Under the pieces are notes generated by a model. That model was not told where the DNA came from. It saw nothing but the letters and a program-made list of their open reading frames with translations, and did not search any database. The position numbers were made by a program, and so were the translations under genes. DNA of 64,000 nucleotides from Streptosporangiaceae bacterium NEAU-GS5 (GTDB taxonomy: Bacteria > Actinomycetota > Actinomycetes > Streptosporangiales > Streptosporangiaceae), in assembly GCA_017592665.1 (NCBI GenBank), contig JAGFNW010000028.1, positions 62,001 to 126,000 of the forward strand, read 5' to 3'. This document shows, piece by piece, positions 8,246 to 17,300 of the stretch (positions are counted from its first letter, which is position 1; each line of letters starts with the position of its first letter).

Positions 8246-9447
8246 GTGGACTCCCGCCAGTCGTCGGGCAGCATGTGGTCGAGCACGTCGTCGACGGTCA
8301 CCGCGCCGACCAGACGGCCCAGCTCGTCGACGACGGGGATGGCGACCAGGTTGTACGTGGCGAGGTAGGCCGCGACCTCGGGCAGGGTCAGCTCGGGCCG
8401 GATCGGATCGAGCGTCGGGTCGACCACCGCGCCGAGTAAAGTCGCCGGCGGCTCGCGCAGCAGCCGCTGGAAGTGCGCGACCCCGAGGAATCGGCCGGTG
8501 GGCGTCTCGGTGGGCGGGCGGGCGACATAGACGTGCGCCGCGACCGCGGGGGTCAGCTCGCGCTGCCTGATGTGGGCCAGCGCCTCGGCGACCGTGGAGT
8601 TCGGCGGCAGGACCACGGGCTCGGAGGTCATCATGCCGCCCGCCGTCAGCTCGTCGTAGCTGAGCAGCCGCCGCACGGGCTCGGCCTCGTCGGCCTCCAT
8701 GAGCGCGAGCAGCGCCTCGGCCTCCTGCGGCGGCAGGTCCTGTAGCAGGTCGGTCGCGTCGTCGGGGGCCATCTCCTCGAGCACGTCGGCGGCGCGTTCG
8801 GGGGCGAGGTGGCTGAGCACCACCACCTGGTCGCGCTCGGGCAGCTCTTCCAGCACGTCGGCGAGCCGGTCGTCGTCGAGGGCGGCGGCCACCTCGACCA
8901 TCCGCTTGGCCGGCAGCTCGTGGAGCGCGTTGGCGAGGTCGGCGGCGCGCATCGACTCGAACGCGGCGATCAGCCCGGCCGCGCCCTGGTCGGGCTGGAC
9001 CGTCCCGAAGCCCTGGACTTCGCTCCAGTCGGCGATGACCGTCTCGCCGCGGCGTTTGCTGCCGCGCCGCACGGCGACCTTGGTGATCTGCCACTCGGAC
9101 GGCCTGACCTGCTCCATGGCCACGTCGAGCACATTGCCGGCCGCGCCGTCGAGGGTGACGGCGAGGTCGAGCAGCTGGCCGATGGCCAGTGTCTCGGACT
9201 CGCGCTGCTCGAACCGGCGCACGTTCAGCCGGCCTGTGAAGATCGCGGCGCCGGCCTCCATGCTGGTGATCCGGGTGATCGGCAGGAAGACCCGGCGGCG
9301 GGGCTGCACCTCGACGACGAAGCCGTGGACGTTCGGCGGCAGCGGGCCGCGCAGCGCGACCACCACGTCCCTGATCCGGCCGATCTGGTCGCCGGCCGGA
9401 TCGAAGACCGCAAGCCCGGCCAGGCGCGCCACGAAGATCCGATCCAC
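8242..9447 (-). CDS. Soluble MgtE N-terminal domain / CBS-pair protein (Rv1232c-like)
   Basis: A 401-residue protein with a PRC-barrel-like N-terminus (about 1-100), an MgtE intracellular N domain (about 190-290, with repeated LPERD, LAPERAADVLEEM and LPPQEAEALL units) and a CBS pair at the C-terminus (GGMMTSEPVVLP..., IPVVDELGRLVGAVTVDDV). The MgtE membrane channel domain is absent, so this is not itself a magnesium channel. It may sense Mg2+ or nucleotides and act on a partner, possibly the DUF1003 protein encoded next; this is inference. It is the first gene of the mgtE-N/DUF1003/mrp operon. Confidence 0.88.
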   Translation of the reverse strand: MDRIFVARLAGLAVFDPAGDQIGRIRDVVVALRGPLPPNVHGFVVEVQPRRRVFLPITRITSMEAGAAIFTGRLNVRRFEQRESETLAIGQLLDLAVTLDGAAGNVLDVAMEQVRPSEWQITKVAVRRGSKRRGETVIADWSEVQGFGTVQPDQGAAGLIAAFESMRAADLANALHELPAKRMVEVAAALDDDRLADVLEELPERDQVVVLSHLAPERAADVLEEMAPDDATDLLQDLPPQEAEALLALMEADEAEPVRRLLSYDELTAGGMMTSEPVVLPPNSTVAEALAHIRQRELTPAVAAHVYVARPPTETPTGRFLGVAHFQRLLREPPATLLGAVVDPTLDPIRPELTLPEVAAYLATYNLVAIPVVDELGRLVGAVTVDDVLDHMLPDDWREST

Positions 9448-9571
9448 AGGGGCAGATTACGGGACCTCGGAGGTCGCGCGTCCATCCGCATGGTCCCTTA
9501 TGCCGATGAAATCGCCACCCGGGTATGACAGGATCAAAGCAGTCAAACGGTCGTTACAGGGACAGGACATC

Positions 9572-10519
9572 ATGAGGCTCCTGCTTGCCATCATCTCGGC
9601 GTGCTGCTTCGGGTTCTCCGGCCCGATGGCGCACTTCCTGGGCGCCGCAGGGCTGTCTCCCCTGGAGGCGGTCTGGGTCCGGATGGCGGGCGCCGGGCTG
9701 ATCCTGCTGGCCGTGCTCAGCGTGGTCAAACCGGGCGCGCTGCGCATCCCGCGCGTCCAGTGGCGGTTCTTCGCCCTCTACGCCGTGGTCGCGGTCGCCG
9801 GCGTGCAGGCGCTGTTCTTCGTGGCGCTCACGCGGCTGCCGGTCGGCGTGACGCTGCTGATCGAATACACGGCGCCGGTGATGGTCGTGCTGTGGGTGCG
9901 GTTCGTCCGGGCCATCCGGCTGCCGCGCACGGCCTACCTCGGCGCGTTGATCGCGATCGTGGGGCTGACGATCGTGGTCCAGGTGTGGCAGGGCGTGCGC
10001 CTGGACGCCGTCGGCCTGATCGTGGCGCTGGTCGCGGCCGCCTGCTGCGCCGGCTACTTCCTCATGAGCGACAACCTGCACGTCGACCCGCTGGGCCTGG
10101 TGGCCTGGGGCATGATCGGCGCGGCGGTCGTGCTGCTGCCGATCGTCCGGCCCTGGGGGATCCCGTGGGAGGTGTTCGGCGGGTCGTCGACCGTCGATGG
10201 GCACACCATGCCGGTGGCCGCCGCCACCGGCTTCCTGATCGTGGTGGCCACCGTCATCGCGTACGTGACGGGCGTGCTGGCCGTACGACGGCTGTCGGCG
10301 GCCATCGGGTCGACGGTGGCCATGCTCGAAGTGGTCACCGGCGCGCTCGCCGCCTGGGTGCTGCTCGGCGAGGAGCTGGGCGCGGCGCAGATCGTCGGCG
10401 GCGTCATCGTGCTGGCCGGCGCGCTGCTGGCCCAGTCGGCGACCGTACGGCCCACGGCGGTCGTCACCCCGGCGCCGCACGTCAGTCGGCGTGACGCGGT
10501 GCCATCTCTTGAGGCGTGA
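9572..10519 (+). CDS. EamA/RhtA family drug-metabolite transporter
   Basis: A 315-residue membrane protein with about ten hydrophobic helices and two EamA halves, the second ending with AAWVLLGEELGAAQIVGGVIVLAGALLAQ, the typical end of the EamA repeat. Such proteins export amino acids or other metabolites; the substrate is unknown. ATG 9572 follows GACAGGA at a normal distance. The 3' end overlaps the convergent hypothetical gene at 10482 by 38 bases. Confidence 0.87.
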   Translation: MRLLLAIISACCFGFSGPMAHFLGAAGLSPLEAVWVRMAGAGLILLAVLSVVKPGALRIPRVQWRFFALYAVVAVAGVQALFFVALTRLPVGVTLLIEYTAPVMVVLWVRFVRAIRLPRTAYLGALIAIVGLTIVVQVWQGVRLDAVGLIVALVAAACCAGYFLMSDNLHVDPLGLVAWGMIGAAVVLLPIVRPWGIPWEVFGGSSTVDGHTMPVAAATGFLIVVATVIAYVTGVLAVRRLSAAIGSTVAMLEVVTGALAAWVLLGEELGAAQIVGGVIVLAGALLAQSATVRPTAVVTPAPHVSRRDAVPSLEA

Positions 10520-10853
10520 GCCGGACGACCTGGGACTCGGCGGCCCAGCGGTCGCTCGACCCGTTGAGCCGCTCCCGCGCGAGCAGGGCCACCACATCGG
10601 CCTGCTCGCCCTGGTCGACCACCTGGACGATGGCCGGGAAGCGGACCAGCCGGGCGCCGTTGTCCTTGCTGCGCAGGATCACCTCGATCTCCTCGGCCTC
10701 GGCCAGGCCCGGCAGCCGCTGCTCCGGGCCTCCGGTGACCAGGTAGATCGCGCCCTCGTGCCAGACGTGCCAGGCCATCCGCGGGCCGTCCGGCAGCTCG
10801 AGCCACAGCACCGACGACTTCTTGGCGCCCTCTTCGATCGCGGGCAAGCTCAT
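10482..10853 (-). CDS. Conserved hypothetical protein, 123 aa
   Basis: A soluble 123-residue protein that I do not assign to a named family with confidence. It starts MSLPAIEEGAKKSSVLWLEL, has a central WHEGAIYLVTGGPEQ strand-turn and a LRSKDNGARLVRF segment, reminiscent of small split-barrel (pyridoxamine-phosphate-oxidase-like) actinobacterial proteins. It is divergent from the CitE-like gene with only 18 bases between starts, so the two promoters must overlap the coding starts. Confidence 0.75.
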   Translation of the reverse strand: MSLPAIEEGAKKSSVLWLELPDGPRMAWHVWHEGAIYLVTGGPEQRLPGLAEAEEIEVILRSKDNGARLVRFPAIVQVVDQGEQADVVALLARERLNGSSDRWAAESQVVRLTPQEMAPRHAD

Positions 10854-10871
10854 GAACGCTACTTTACGAGC

Positions 10872-11813
10872 ATGCGCGCGCGACGTTCATGCCTGGCCGT
10901 TCCCGGAAGCAACCCGCGGTTCCTGGAGAAGGCCCAGAGCCTGCCGGTCGACGAGGTCTTCCTCGATCTGGAGGACTCGGTCGCCCCGCTGGCCAAGGAC
11001 GAGGCGCGCGGCAACGTGGTCCGCTACCTCAAGGAAGGCGACTGGTCGGGCAAGACGGCCGTGGTCCGGGTGAACGACCTGACGACGCAGTGGACCTACC
11101 GGGACGTGATCGACGTCGTGGAGGGCGCCGGCGACCGGCTGGACTGCGTCATGCTGCCCAAGGTCCAGGACGCCGGGCACGTGGCCTGGCTCGACACCCT
11201 GCTCACCCAGATCGAGCGGGCCACCGGGCTGCCCGAGGGCGGGATCGGGATCGAGGCGCAGATCGAGAACGCCCGCGGCCTGGTCAACGTCGACGCCATC
11301 GCCGCCGCGTCGCCGCGGCTCGAGACCCTGGTGTTCGGGCCCGCCGACTTCATGGCGTCGATCGGCATGCGCACGCTCGTCGTGGGGGAGCAGCCGCCCG
11401 GATACGACGCCGACGCCTACCACCACATCCTGATGCGCATCCTGATGGCCGCCCGCACGTACGGCCTGCAGGCCATCGACGGGCCCTACCTGCAGATCAA
11501 GGACCTGGACGGCTATCGCCGGGTCGCGCGGCGGTCGGCCGCGCTCGGATTCGACGGCAAGTGGGTCCTCCACCCGAGCCAGGTGGACGTGGCCAACGAG
11601 GTGTACGCGCCGGCGCAGGAGGACTACGACCGCGCCGAGCTCATCCTGGAGGCGTACGAGTACTACACCACCGTGGAGCGCAAGGGCGCGGTCATGCTGG
11701 GGGACGAGATGATCGACGAGGCCTCCCGGAAGATGGCCCTGGTCATCGCTGCCAAGGGCCGTGCGGCAGGCCTCGCGCGTACGACGAGGTTCGAGGGGGC
11801 GATCAGAACTTGA
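10872..11813 (+). CDS. HpcH/HpaI aldolase / CitE-like CoA-ester lyase
   Basis: A 313-residue member of the CitE / malyl-CoA lyase family. It begins RSCLAVPGSNPRFLEKA and has the family elements DEVFLDLEDSVAP (acidic metal site), VVRVNDL, IGIEAQIENARG (catalytic Arg and Glu region), LVFGPADFMASIGM and KWVLHPSQVDVAN. Such enzymes cleave or form (S)-malyl-, citramalyl- or methylmalyl-CoA using Mg2+; the natural substrate is not readable. No ribosome-binding site precedes ATG 10872 and only 18 bases separate it from the opposing gene, so a leaderless transcript is plausible. The 3' end overlaps the convergent DUF6529 gene by 11 bases. Confidence 0.88.
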   Translation: MRARRSCLAVPGSNPRFLEKAQSLPVDEVFLDLEDSVAPLAKDEARGNVVRYLKEGDWSGKTAVVRVNDLTTQWTYRDVIDVVEGAGDRLDCVMLPKVQDAGHVAWLDTLLTQIERATGLPEGGIGIEAQIENARGLVNVDAIAAASPRLETLVFGPADFMASIGMRTLVVGEQPPGYDADAYHHILMRILMAARTYGLQAIDGPYLQIKDLDGYRRVARRSAALGFDGKWVLHPSQVDVANEVYAPAQEDYDRAELILEAYEYYTTVERKGAVMLGDEMIDEASRKMALVIAAKGRAAGLARTTRFEGAIRT

Positions 11814-12366
11814 TGCCGAACGTGGTGAAGAACCAGTAGGCGGAGGTCAGCCAGAGGCCGATCAGCGCGGTGAACGCCAGCCCGCCGAGCACGGGCAGCG
11901 TCCATCCGGGGGCGTCCCGCTTGGGCAGGGCCAGCATCTTGGCCGTGAACACCCCGTAGAAGAAGCAGCCGAGCAGCGAGTGGATGATCACCCGCGGCGT
12001 GTCGAACTGCGCGCCCAGCGAGTAGAGGCAGTGGAAGGCCACCGGCACGGTCAGGATGAACGCGATCCGCCCCGACCAGCGGTGCGCCGACGGCAGCCAC
12101 TCGCCCTGCAGGGGGATCTTGCCCCACATGGCCAGCGCGGTGACCAGCTGGAAGACGGCCAGCAGGGCCGCCGCCGTGGTGAGCCACGCCTTCATGGCCA
12201 GGGGGCCGGAGAACCCGGCAACCCCGATCGCGTAGCCCGTGGGGGTGTGCATCTTGCCGTACACCCCGAGGGCGACGGCCACCAGGCCGCCGGCGAGGAG
12301 GGGAACCAGCAGCGTGGCGGCGCTGGTCCTCGGGGCGTGGTGGGGGGAGGTCCGGATGTCGCTCAT
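11803..12366 (-). CDS. DUF6529-type integral membrane protein
   Basis: A 187-residue protein with five predicted membrane helices. Histidines in or near helices (HRWSGRIAF, AFHCLYS, VIIHSLLG) resemble the haem-ligand spacing of small cytochrome b561-like proteins, so a haem-binding redox role is possible but unproven. Its ATG shares one base with the TAA stop of the upstream secreted-protein gene (TAATG), indicating co-translation. The pair is probably one functional unit. Confidence 0.75.
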   Translation of the reverse strand: MSDIRTSPHHAPRTSAATLLVPLLAGGLVAVALGVYGKMHTPTGYAIGVAGFSGPLAMKAWLTTAAALLAVFQLVTALAMWGKIPLQGEWLPSAHRWSGRIAFILTVPVAFHCLYSLGAQFDTPRVIIHSLLGCFFYGVFTAKMLALPKRDAPGWTLPVLGGLAFTALIGLWLTSAYWFFTTFGIKF

Positions 12367-13046
12367 TACAGCGCGCTCCAGTCGCCGTCGATGAAGGTGT
12401 CGGGGGTCTGCGGCTGCAGCGTGACGCCGTACCAGTCGACCGGTCCGCCGTCGAAGTAGGGCGCGCTCTCGCCGGCGTTGCCGGACTCGATCTTGCCGAC
12501 CGTCTGCCCGGTGGGCAGCTTGATCCATCCGCCGACGATCCGCGCGCCGCGCACGAGGGCGGTGGCCCGGTAGAGCCCGGAAGGACGCTTGACGACCGGA
12601 GCGACGAAGCGCCACTTGTGGCCCTGGAACTCGATCTTGCCTTGCGCCTTGCCGCCGCCGAGGGCCGCGGTGATCAGCGCGTTCTTGCCCTCGAGCACGA
12701 GGGTGTTGTTCTCCGCCTTGCCCTTGAGCCACGACTCGATGTGCCCGTCGCAGAAGTACGCGACGGCCCTGCCGTTGCGGATCGCGAGGGCCACCAGGCC
12801 GCCGTTGCCCTGCACGACACCGGCGTAGTCGACCTTCTTGGGGGTCGTGTCCGGGGCGGCCGTCTCGGACGGCTCGGGGGCGGGGATGGGGGTAGGTTCG
12901 GGAGCTGACGGCGTCGCCGCGGTGGTGACGTTCTGGTCAGCGCTCGCCGTCTCGATCGCGGGTGATGACTTTAAGCTCGCCGCGCCGAGGACGACGGCGA
13001 GAACCGCGCCCGCGGCCAGCGTATATGTTGGCCCTAGCCGACTCAT
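12366..13046 (-). CDS. Secreted or membrane-anchored hypothetical protein, partner of DUF6529 protein
   Basis: A 226-residue protein with an N-terminal hydrophobic segment (YTLAAGAVLAVVLGAASL) and a Pro/Thr/Glu-rich linker (about 40-70). The C-terminal domain (about 72-226) contains VDYAGVVQGNGGLVALAI, AYFCDGHIESWLKG, and a VDWYGVTLQPQTPDTFIDGD end. One Cys lies in the ordered domain. No known enzyme motif was recognised. It sits outside the membrane by prediction and is coupled by a TAATG overlap to the five-helix membrane protein downstream. Confidence 0.75.
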   Translation of the reverse strand: MSRLGPTYTLAAGAVLAVVLGAASLKSSPAIETASADQNVTTAATPSAPEPTPIPAPEPSETAAPDTTPKKVDYAGVVQGNGGLVALAIRNGRAVAYFCDGHIESWLKGKAENNTLVLEGKNALITAALGGGKAQGKIEFQGHKWRFVAPVVKRPSGLYRATALVRGARIVGGWIKLPTGQTVGKIESGNAGESAPYFDGGPVDWYGVTLQPQTPDTFIDGDWSAL

Positions 13047-13174
13047 TTTCTGTCTCCTGGGGTGTGATTGCCTTCCCCGAGTGAACTGCCCCCATGGTGA
13101 TCTGTCTGTGAACTAATGCGCACAGGTGTAGGGGGATCGCAGATGATCATCCACGTGTTACCGAGAATGAAGGC

Positions 13175-14140
13175 ATGACCAGTTCTTGGCCCTATCCAGC
13201 CCCGCAGCCGGTGACCTCGGCGACGCGGCCCCCATGGGCCGTCTCGCCGCCCTCGGGGGCCCGTTACGACCGGCTCGCTCACACGGCTCTGCACCGCTGG
13301 TGGCGCCCGATCGTGGGCACGGCAGCGATCATAGCGGTATTTCTGGCGGTTTCGTTTGGCTTCGGCGTGGTGGCGCTGGTCTTCTCGGCCGTGACGGGAG
13401 TGCCCACCGCCTCGTCCACGGCGCGGGGAAACGCGTTCTTCCGCGACCCGCTGCTCGACCTGGGCTTCCAGCTGGCGATCCTCGCCGTCGCCATTCCGAT
13501 CGTGTACGGCGTGGCCTGGGCGGTCCAGCGGCGGCCTCCCGGCACCCTGTCGTCCGTGGCCGGGCGGCTGCGCTGGGGGTGGCTGGCGCGCTGCCTGCCC
13601 GTGGCGCTGGCGGCCGTCCTGCTCGGCGAGGGCGCGCAGGACATCGCGGTGGTGCTGACCGGCGGGGAGACGGGTTACCGGTGGGGTGGGTGGGGGGCCT
13701 TCCTGCCGGCGATGGTGGTCGTCGTGCTGCTGGTGCCGTTTCAGGCGGCGGCCGAGGAGTACGCGTTCCGGGGATGGATCCTGCAGGCTTTCGGCGCGTA
13801 CATCAGGAATCCGATCCCCGGCATGGTGATCGGCTCGGTCGCGTTCGCCGCGCTGCACGGCTACACCGACTGGGGCATCGCGTACGTCTTCGGCTTCGGC
13901 ATCCTGATGGGCTGGCTGGCGATCAGGACGGGCGGCCTGGAAGCGCCCATAGCGCTGCACGTCACGAACAACGTGGTGGCGTTCGGGTTCACCGCCGCGT
14001 CCGGGGATCTCGGCTCCGCTTTGGAGCAGGGCTCGCTCCCGTGGCAGTCTGTCGTCGGGACGGTTGTGCAATTCGCCGTGTACGCGACTGCGATCCCAAT
14101 AATCGCCCGAAAGGCGGCAATCCAGACGCTTTCTCACTAA
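13175..14140 (+). CDS. CPBP family intramembrane glutamic endopeptidase (CAAX-protease-like)
   Basis: A 321-residue polytopic membrane protein with the CPBP/Abi signature: EEYAFRGW (the EExxxR motif, about residue 197), FAALHGYTDWG (second motif His) and HVTNNVVAF (third motif). A cytosolic Pro-rich N-terminus precedes about seven helices. These proteins are Rce1-related intramembrane proteases, some acting in bacteriocin self-immunity; the substrate here is unknown. ATG 13175 follows GAATGAAGG. It is divergent from the DUF6529 operon across a 128-base promoter region. Confidence 0.87.
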   Translation: MTSSWPYPAPQPVTSATRPPWAVSPPSGARYDRLAHTALHRWWRPIVGTAAIIAVFLAVSFGFGVVALVFSAVTGVPTASSTARGNAFFRDPLLDLGFQLAILAVAIPIVYGVAWAVQRRPPGTLSSVAGRLRWGWLARCLPVALAAVLLGEGAQDIAVVLTGGETGYRWGGWGAFLPAMVVVVLLVPFQAAAEEYAFRGWILQAFGAYIRNPIPGMVIGSVAFAALHGYTDWGIAYVFGFGILMGWLAIRTGGLEAPIALHVTNNVVAFGFTAASGDLGSALEQGSLPWQSVVGTVVQFAVYATAIPIIARKAAIQTLSH

Positions 14141-14346
14141 ATCCTGTCTAGAGAGGTCTGGTCACGGCTGGCGGTGTCGTGATGCTGTGGAGAGGTACGC
14201 AGTTCCAACAGGGGCGTCAACCGAAAGGTGATCGCTTGGCGATGGCGGGGTATCAAACTGATCGCGTCCGTTGAGGAAAAACGGTCCAAAATGGTCTCCA
14301 TGAGAGACGGCAGGACCGCCTGGCCGCCGACGAGGAGGTAACGAGC

Positions 14347-17300
14347 GTGGCCTCGGAACCCCACGAGCCGCGTGACAGCTCGGAGTCGCCAGAAGGCGAC
14401 CGGCGCCATGCACCCGACGCCGACCACACGTCCCACCACCCCCCCGCGCCCCCCACCCCCCACGCCCCCGCCCAGCCCACCCCCCCACGCGACGGCCCTC
14501 CCCCCGACGGCCCCCCCGCGCCCACCGACCACGCGCACCCCAGCACGCCCTCCGGTGGCCGCTCTGGTCCACACACAGCCGCCGAGGACTCGCCTGGTCG
14601 CTCAGTGCCCGCCGGGCCTCCTGCGCTGCACCACGAGCCTCCTGGGCCCGGCGAGACCCCTCCTGGCCCGCCCGTGGACCCTCGCCGCACCTCCTCGCCC
14701 TGGGCCATGCCTCCCTTCAGCGGCCCCAGCACCCGATCTCCCGCATCCAGCACCCCCACGCCCGCCCCCAGCTCGCCCGCCCCCGGCTTATCCGCACCCT
14801 CCGCACCGTCCGCGCCCGCCACATCGGGTCCGGCTCCCTCCGCACCGCTGGCACCGGCACGGCCCGGCAGTTCCCCGCCCACGCCGATGTCGCCCGCGCA
14901 CATGTCGGCCGCGCCCCTTGGTGCCCCTGTGCCTGAGGACGAGTCTGAGGAGCCCCCACCCGACGCTCCGGGAGCGGGAGAGCGCGGCGCGCGCAGAGCT
15001 GACGACACCCGCTCCGGCAGGGCCGACGACACCCGTTCCGGCACGCCCGACGACACTCGTTCCGGTAGGGCCGAGGACACTCGTTCCGGTAGGGCCGAGG
15101 ACACTCGTTCCGGCGCGCCTGACGATCCGGCGGCCGCCGGCCACACATGGAACCCGCGCCCTGCGCCGGGCTCCACGCCGCCCCCTGGCGCGGCGTCGCC
15201 GCGAGGTGGCAGGCCGTCCTCAGGTGCTCACCCTGGCCGTCACCCCTACTCTGCTTCCCCCGCCCAATCCCAGCCCACGTCGCCGCCCCCGGCCGCGGGT
15301 GCCGGTGCGGGTGCGGGTGCGGGTGCATCCGCCGGGCCCTCCGGCCCTTCCGGCCCCTCGGGCGGCCAGCTCGGCCCGGAGACGCGGTGGCCCGAGCCGC
15401 CTGAGCGCAGGCGGCGGATCGTCGACCGGCCCGACAAGCTGGTCGCATCAGGCCCGCCACGCCGGTCGCAGCAGCCGCCACCCCCAGCCGAGACCCAGCC
15501 GCCCGCGCCACCGCGATCGCCGGCGCCGCCAGCCGTGTCTTCCTCACCACCGGCATCACCGCCACCTGCGGCACCGTCATCACCCGCAGGAGCCGCAGGG
15601 CCTTCGCCAGCGGCGCCAGCGGCGCCAGCGGCGCCAGCGGCAGCGGCGGCAGCGGCAGCGGCGGCAGCGGCGTCGGGTGGGCCGAGGCATGGGGACCATG
15701 AGGACGAGTCCACGCGGGACACCGTTCCGCGGCGAGTGATCTCGGAGCCCTTGCGGCCGCCTATGGAGAGGCCCGCTGCCGAAAGGTCCTCAGCTGAGCG
15801 GTCCTCAGCTGAGCGGTCCTCGGCTGAGAGGGCCTCCGCGGAAAGCGTCTCTGCGGAAAGGCCTTCGGAGAGGCCTCCCGCGGGGAGACCCTCTGTGGGC
15901 AGCCCTCCGGGTGAGACTCGGGCGCCGGGGGCTTCTCCCGAGGAGGATGAGTCGACCCGGGATACGGTTCCGCGCCGTACCGTGCCTGAATTACCTCGTC
16001 ATCGGGCCGAGCCAGTACGTCCCCCGACGGGAGAGCACCCGCCGGCCGGGCGCGCGCCCTATGGCAGGACCCCCTACGGTCCGGCGCAGCGTGGCGGCGA
16101 ACGGGCCGAGCAGCCGATGTCCGCGCCTGCCGCGCCGCCTGCCGCGCCGCCTACCGCGCCGCCTACCGCGCCGCCGACTACGCCTGCCGTGCCGTCTGCT
16201 CCGCCCACCGCGCGCCCGGCGACGCCCCCGAAGACATCTGCGGTAACGCCCGCAGTGACGCCTCCTGCGACTCCGCCGCCGTCGCAGCAAACGTCGCCGC
16301 CGACTCCGCCGCCGGCGCGGCCGGTCACCCCGCCGACTACGCCTGCCGTGCCGCCGGAGGGGCCGCGGATCGTGCGGCAGCCGCAGATCCATGCCGAGCC
16401 CGAGCGACTGCCGCGCCCGGCGCTGCCGCCCGGCCCCACCACGGCCCCGACGAGAGCGCCCGCAGGTTCGGCGGCGGCCGGCTCAACGGGAACTGCGGGA
16501 GGGGCGGCAGGCTCGGCCGCTGACACCTCGGACGGCGTTCAGCGGATCGGGAAGCCGCCTGGCGGCAGGCCCGCGCGTCCGGCGCGGGCGGATGTGCTGG
16601 TGGCCCTCGGACCGCCGCGGCCCGGCGGCGGGCGGCACCACCGCCGGCCCGAGCCGAAGCCGAAACGCCTGCCGCGCCGCCGCAGCCGCTTCGGCACCAT
16701 CGCGGTCCTCGTCACGCTCCTGGTGGCCGCCGTCCTCGGCGTCGGCGTCGTTAGGTGGGTCAGAACCCCCACCGGCGCAGGATTCGCCCTGTCCGCAGGG
16801 GACGGCCAGACGGGCGACACGGCGTTCCAGGCGCCAGGTCTGCCCGGAAACGGCTCCAACCAGACCCTCAACGCGATCACGTCGTCCGGCACGACCGTCG
16901 TCGCCGTCGGCAGCGACATCTCGGGCCAAACCCCGAAGCCGCTCTTCCTCGTCTCCTCCGACGGTGGCCGGATGTGGGAGTCGGGCCGTGTCGTGGGCGT
17001 GGCCGCGTACGAGCAGATCGCCGGAGCGGTCGGCCGTGTCGCGGGCGGCAATGGACGCTGGCTCGCGGTGGGCATCGACGCGCCCGGAGCCGCCGGTCCG
17101 GCCGCCCGCGGCATGTGGACCTCGCCAGACGGCCGCACCTGGACGGCCGTCAACCCCGACCAGCTGACGGCCTTCTGGAGCCAGGATCGGATCTCCGACG
17201 TCGCCCGTACGTCCGCCGGCTTCGTCGCGGTGGGCAGCACCGTGCTCCAGGACGGCACCACGGGCGCCGTGAGCTGGATCTCCCCCGATGGCGAGCGCTG

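Noticed and set aside
15600-15690. Poly-alanine GC-rich tract as a possible sequencing artefact or repeat element
   Set aside because: The frame of the 1538-residue gene stays open through it and similar low-complexity parts surround it, so it is treated as disordered protein sequence.
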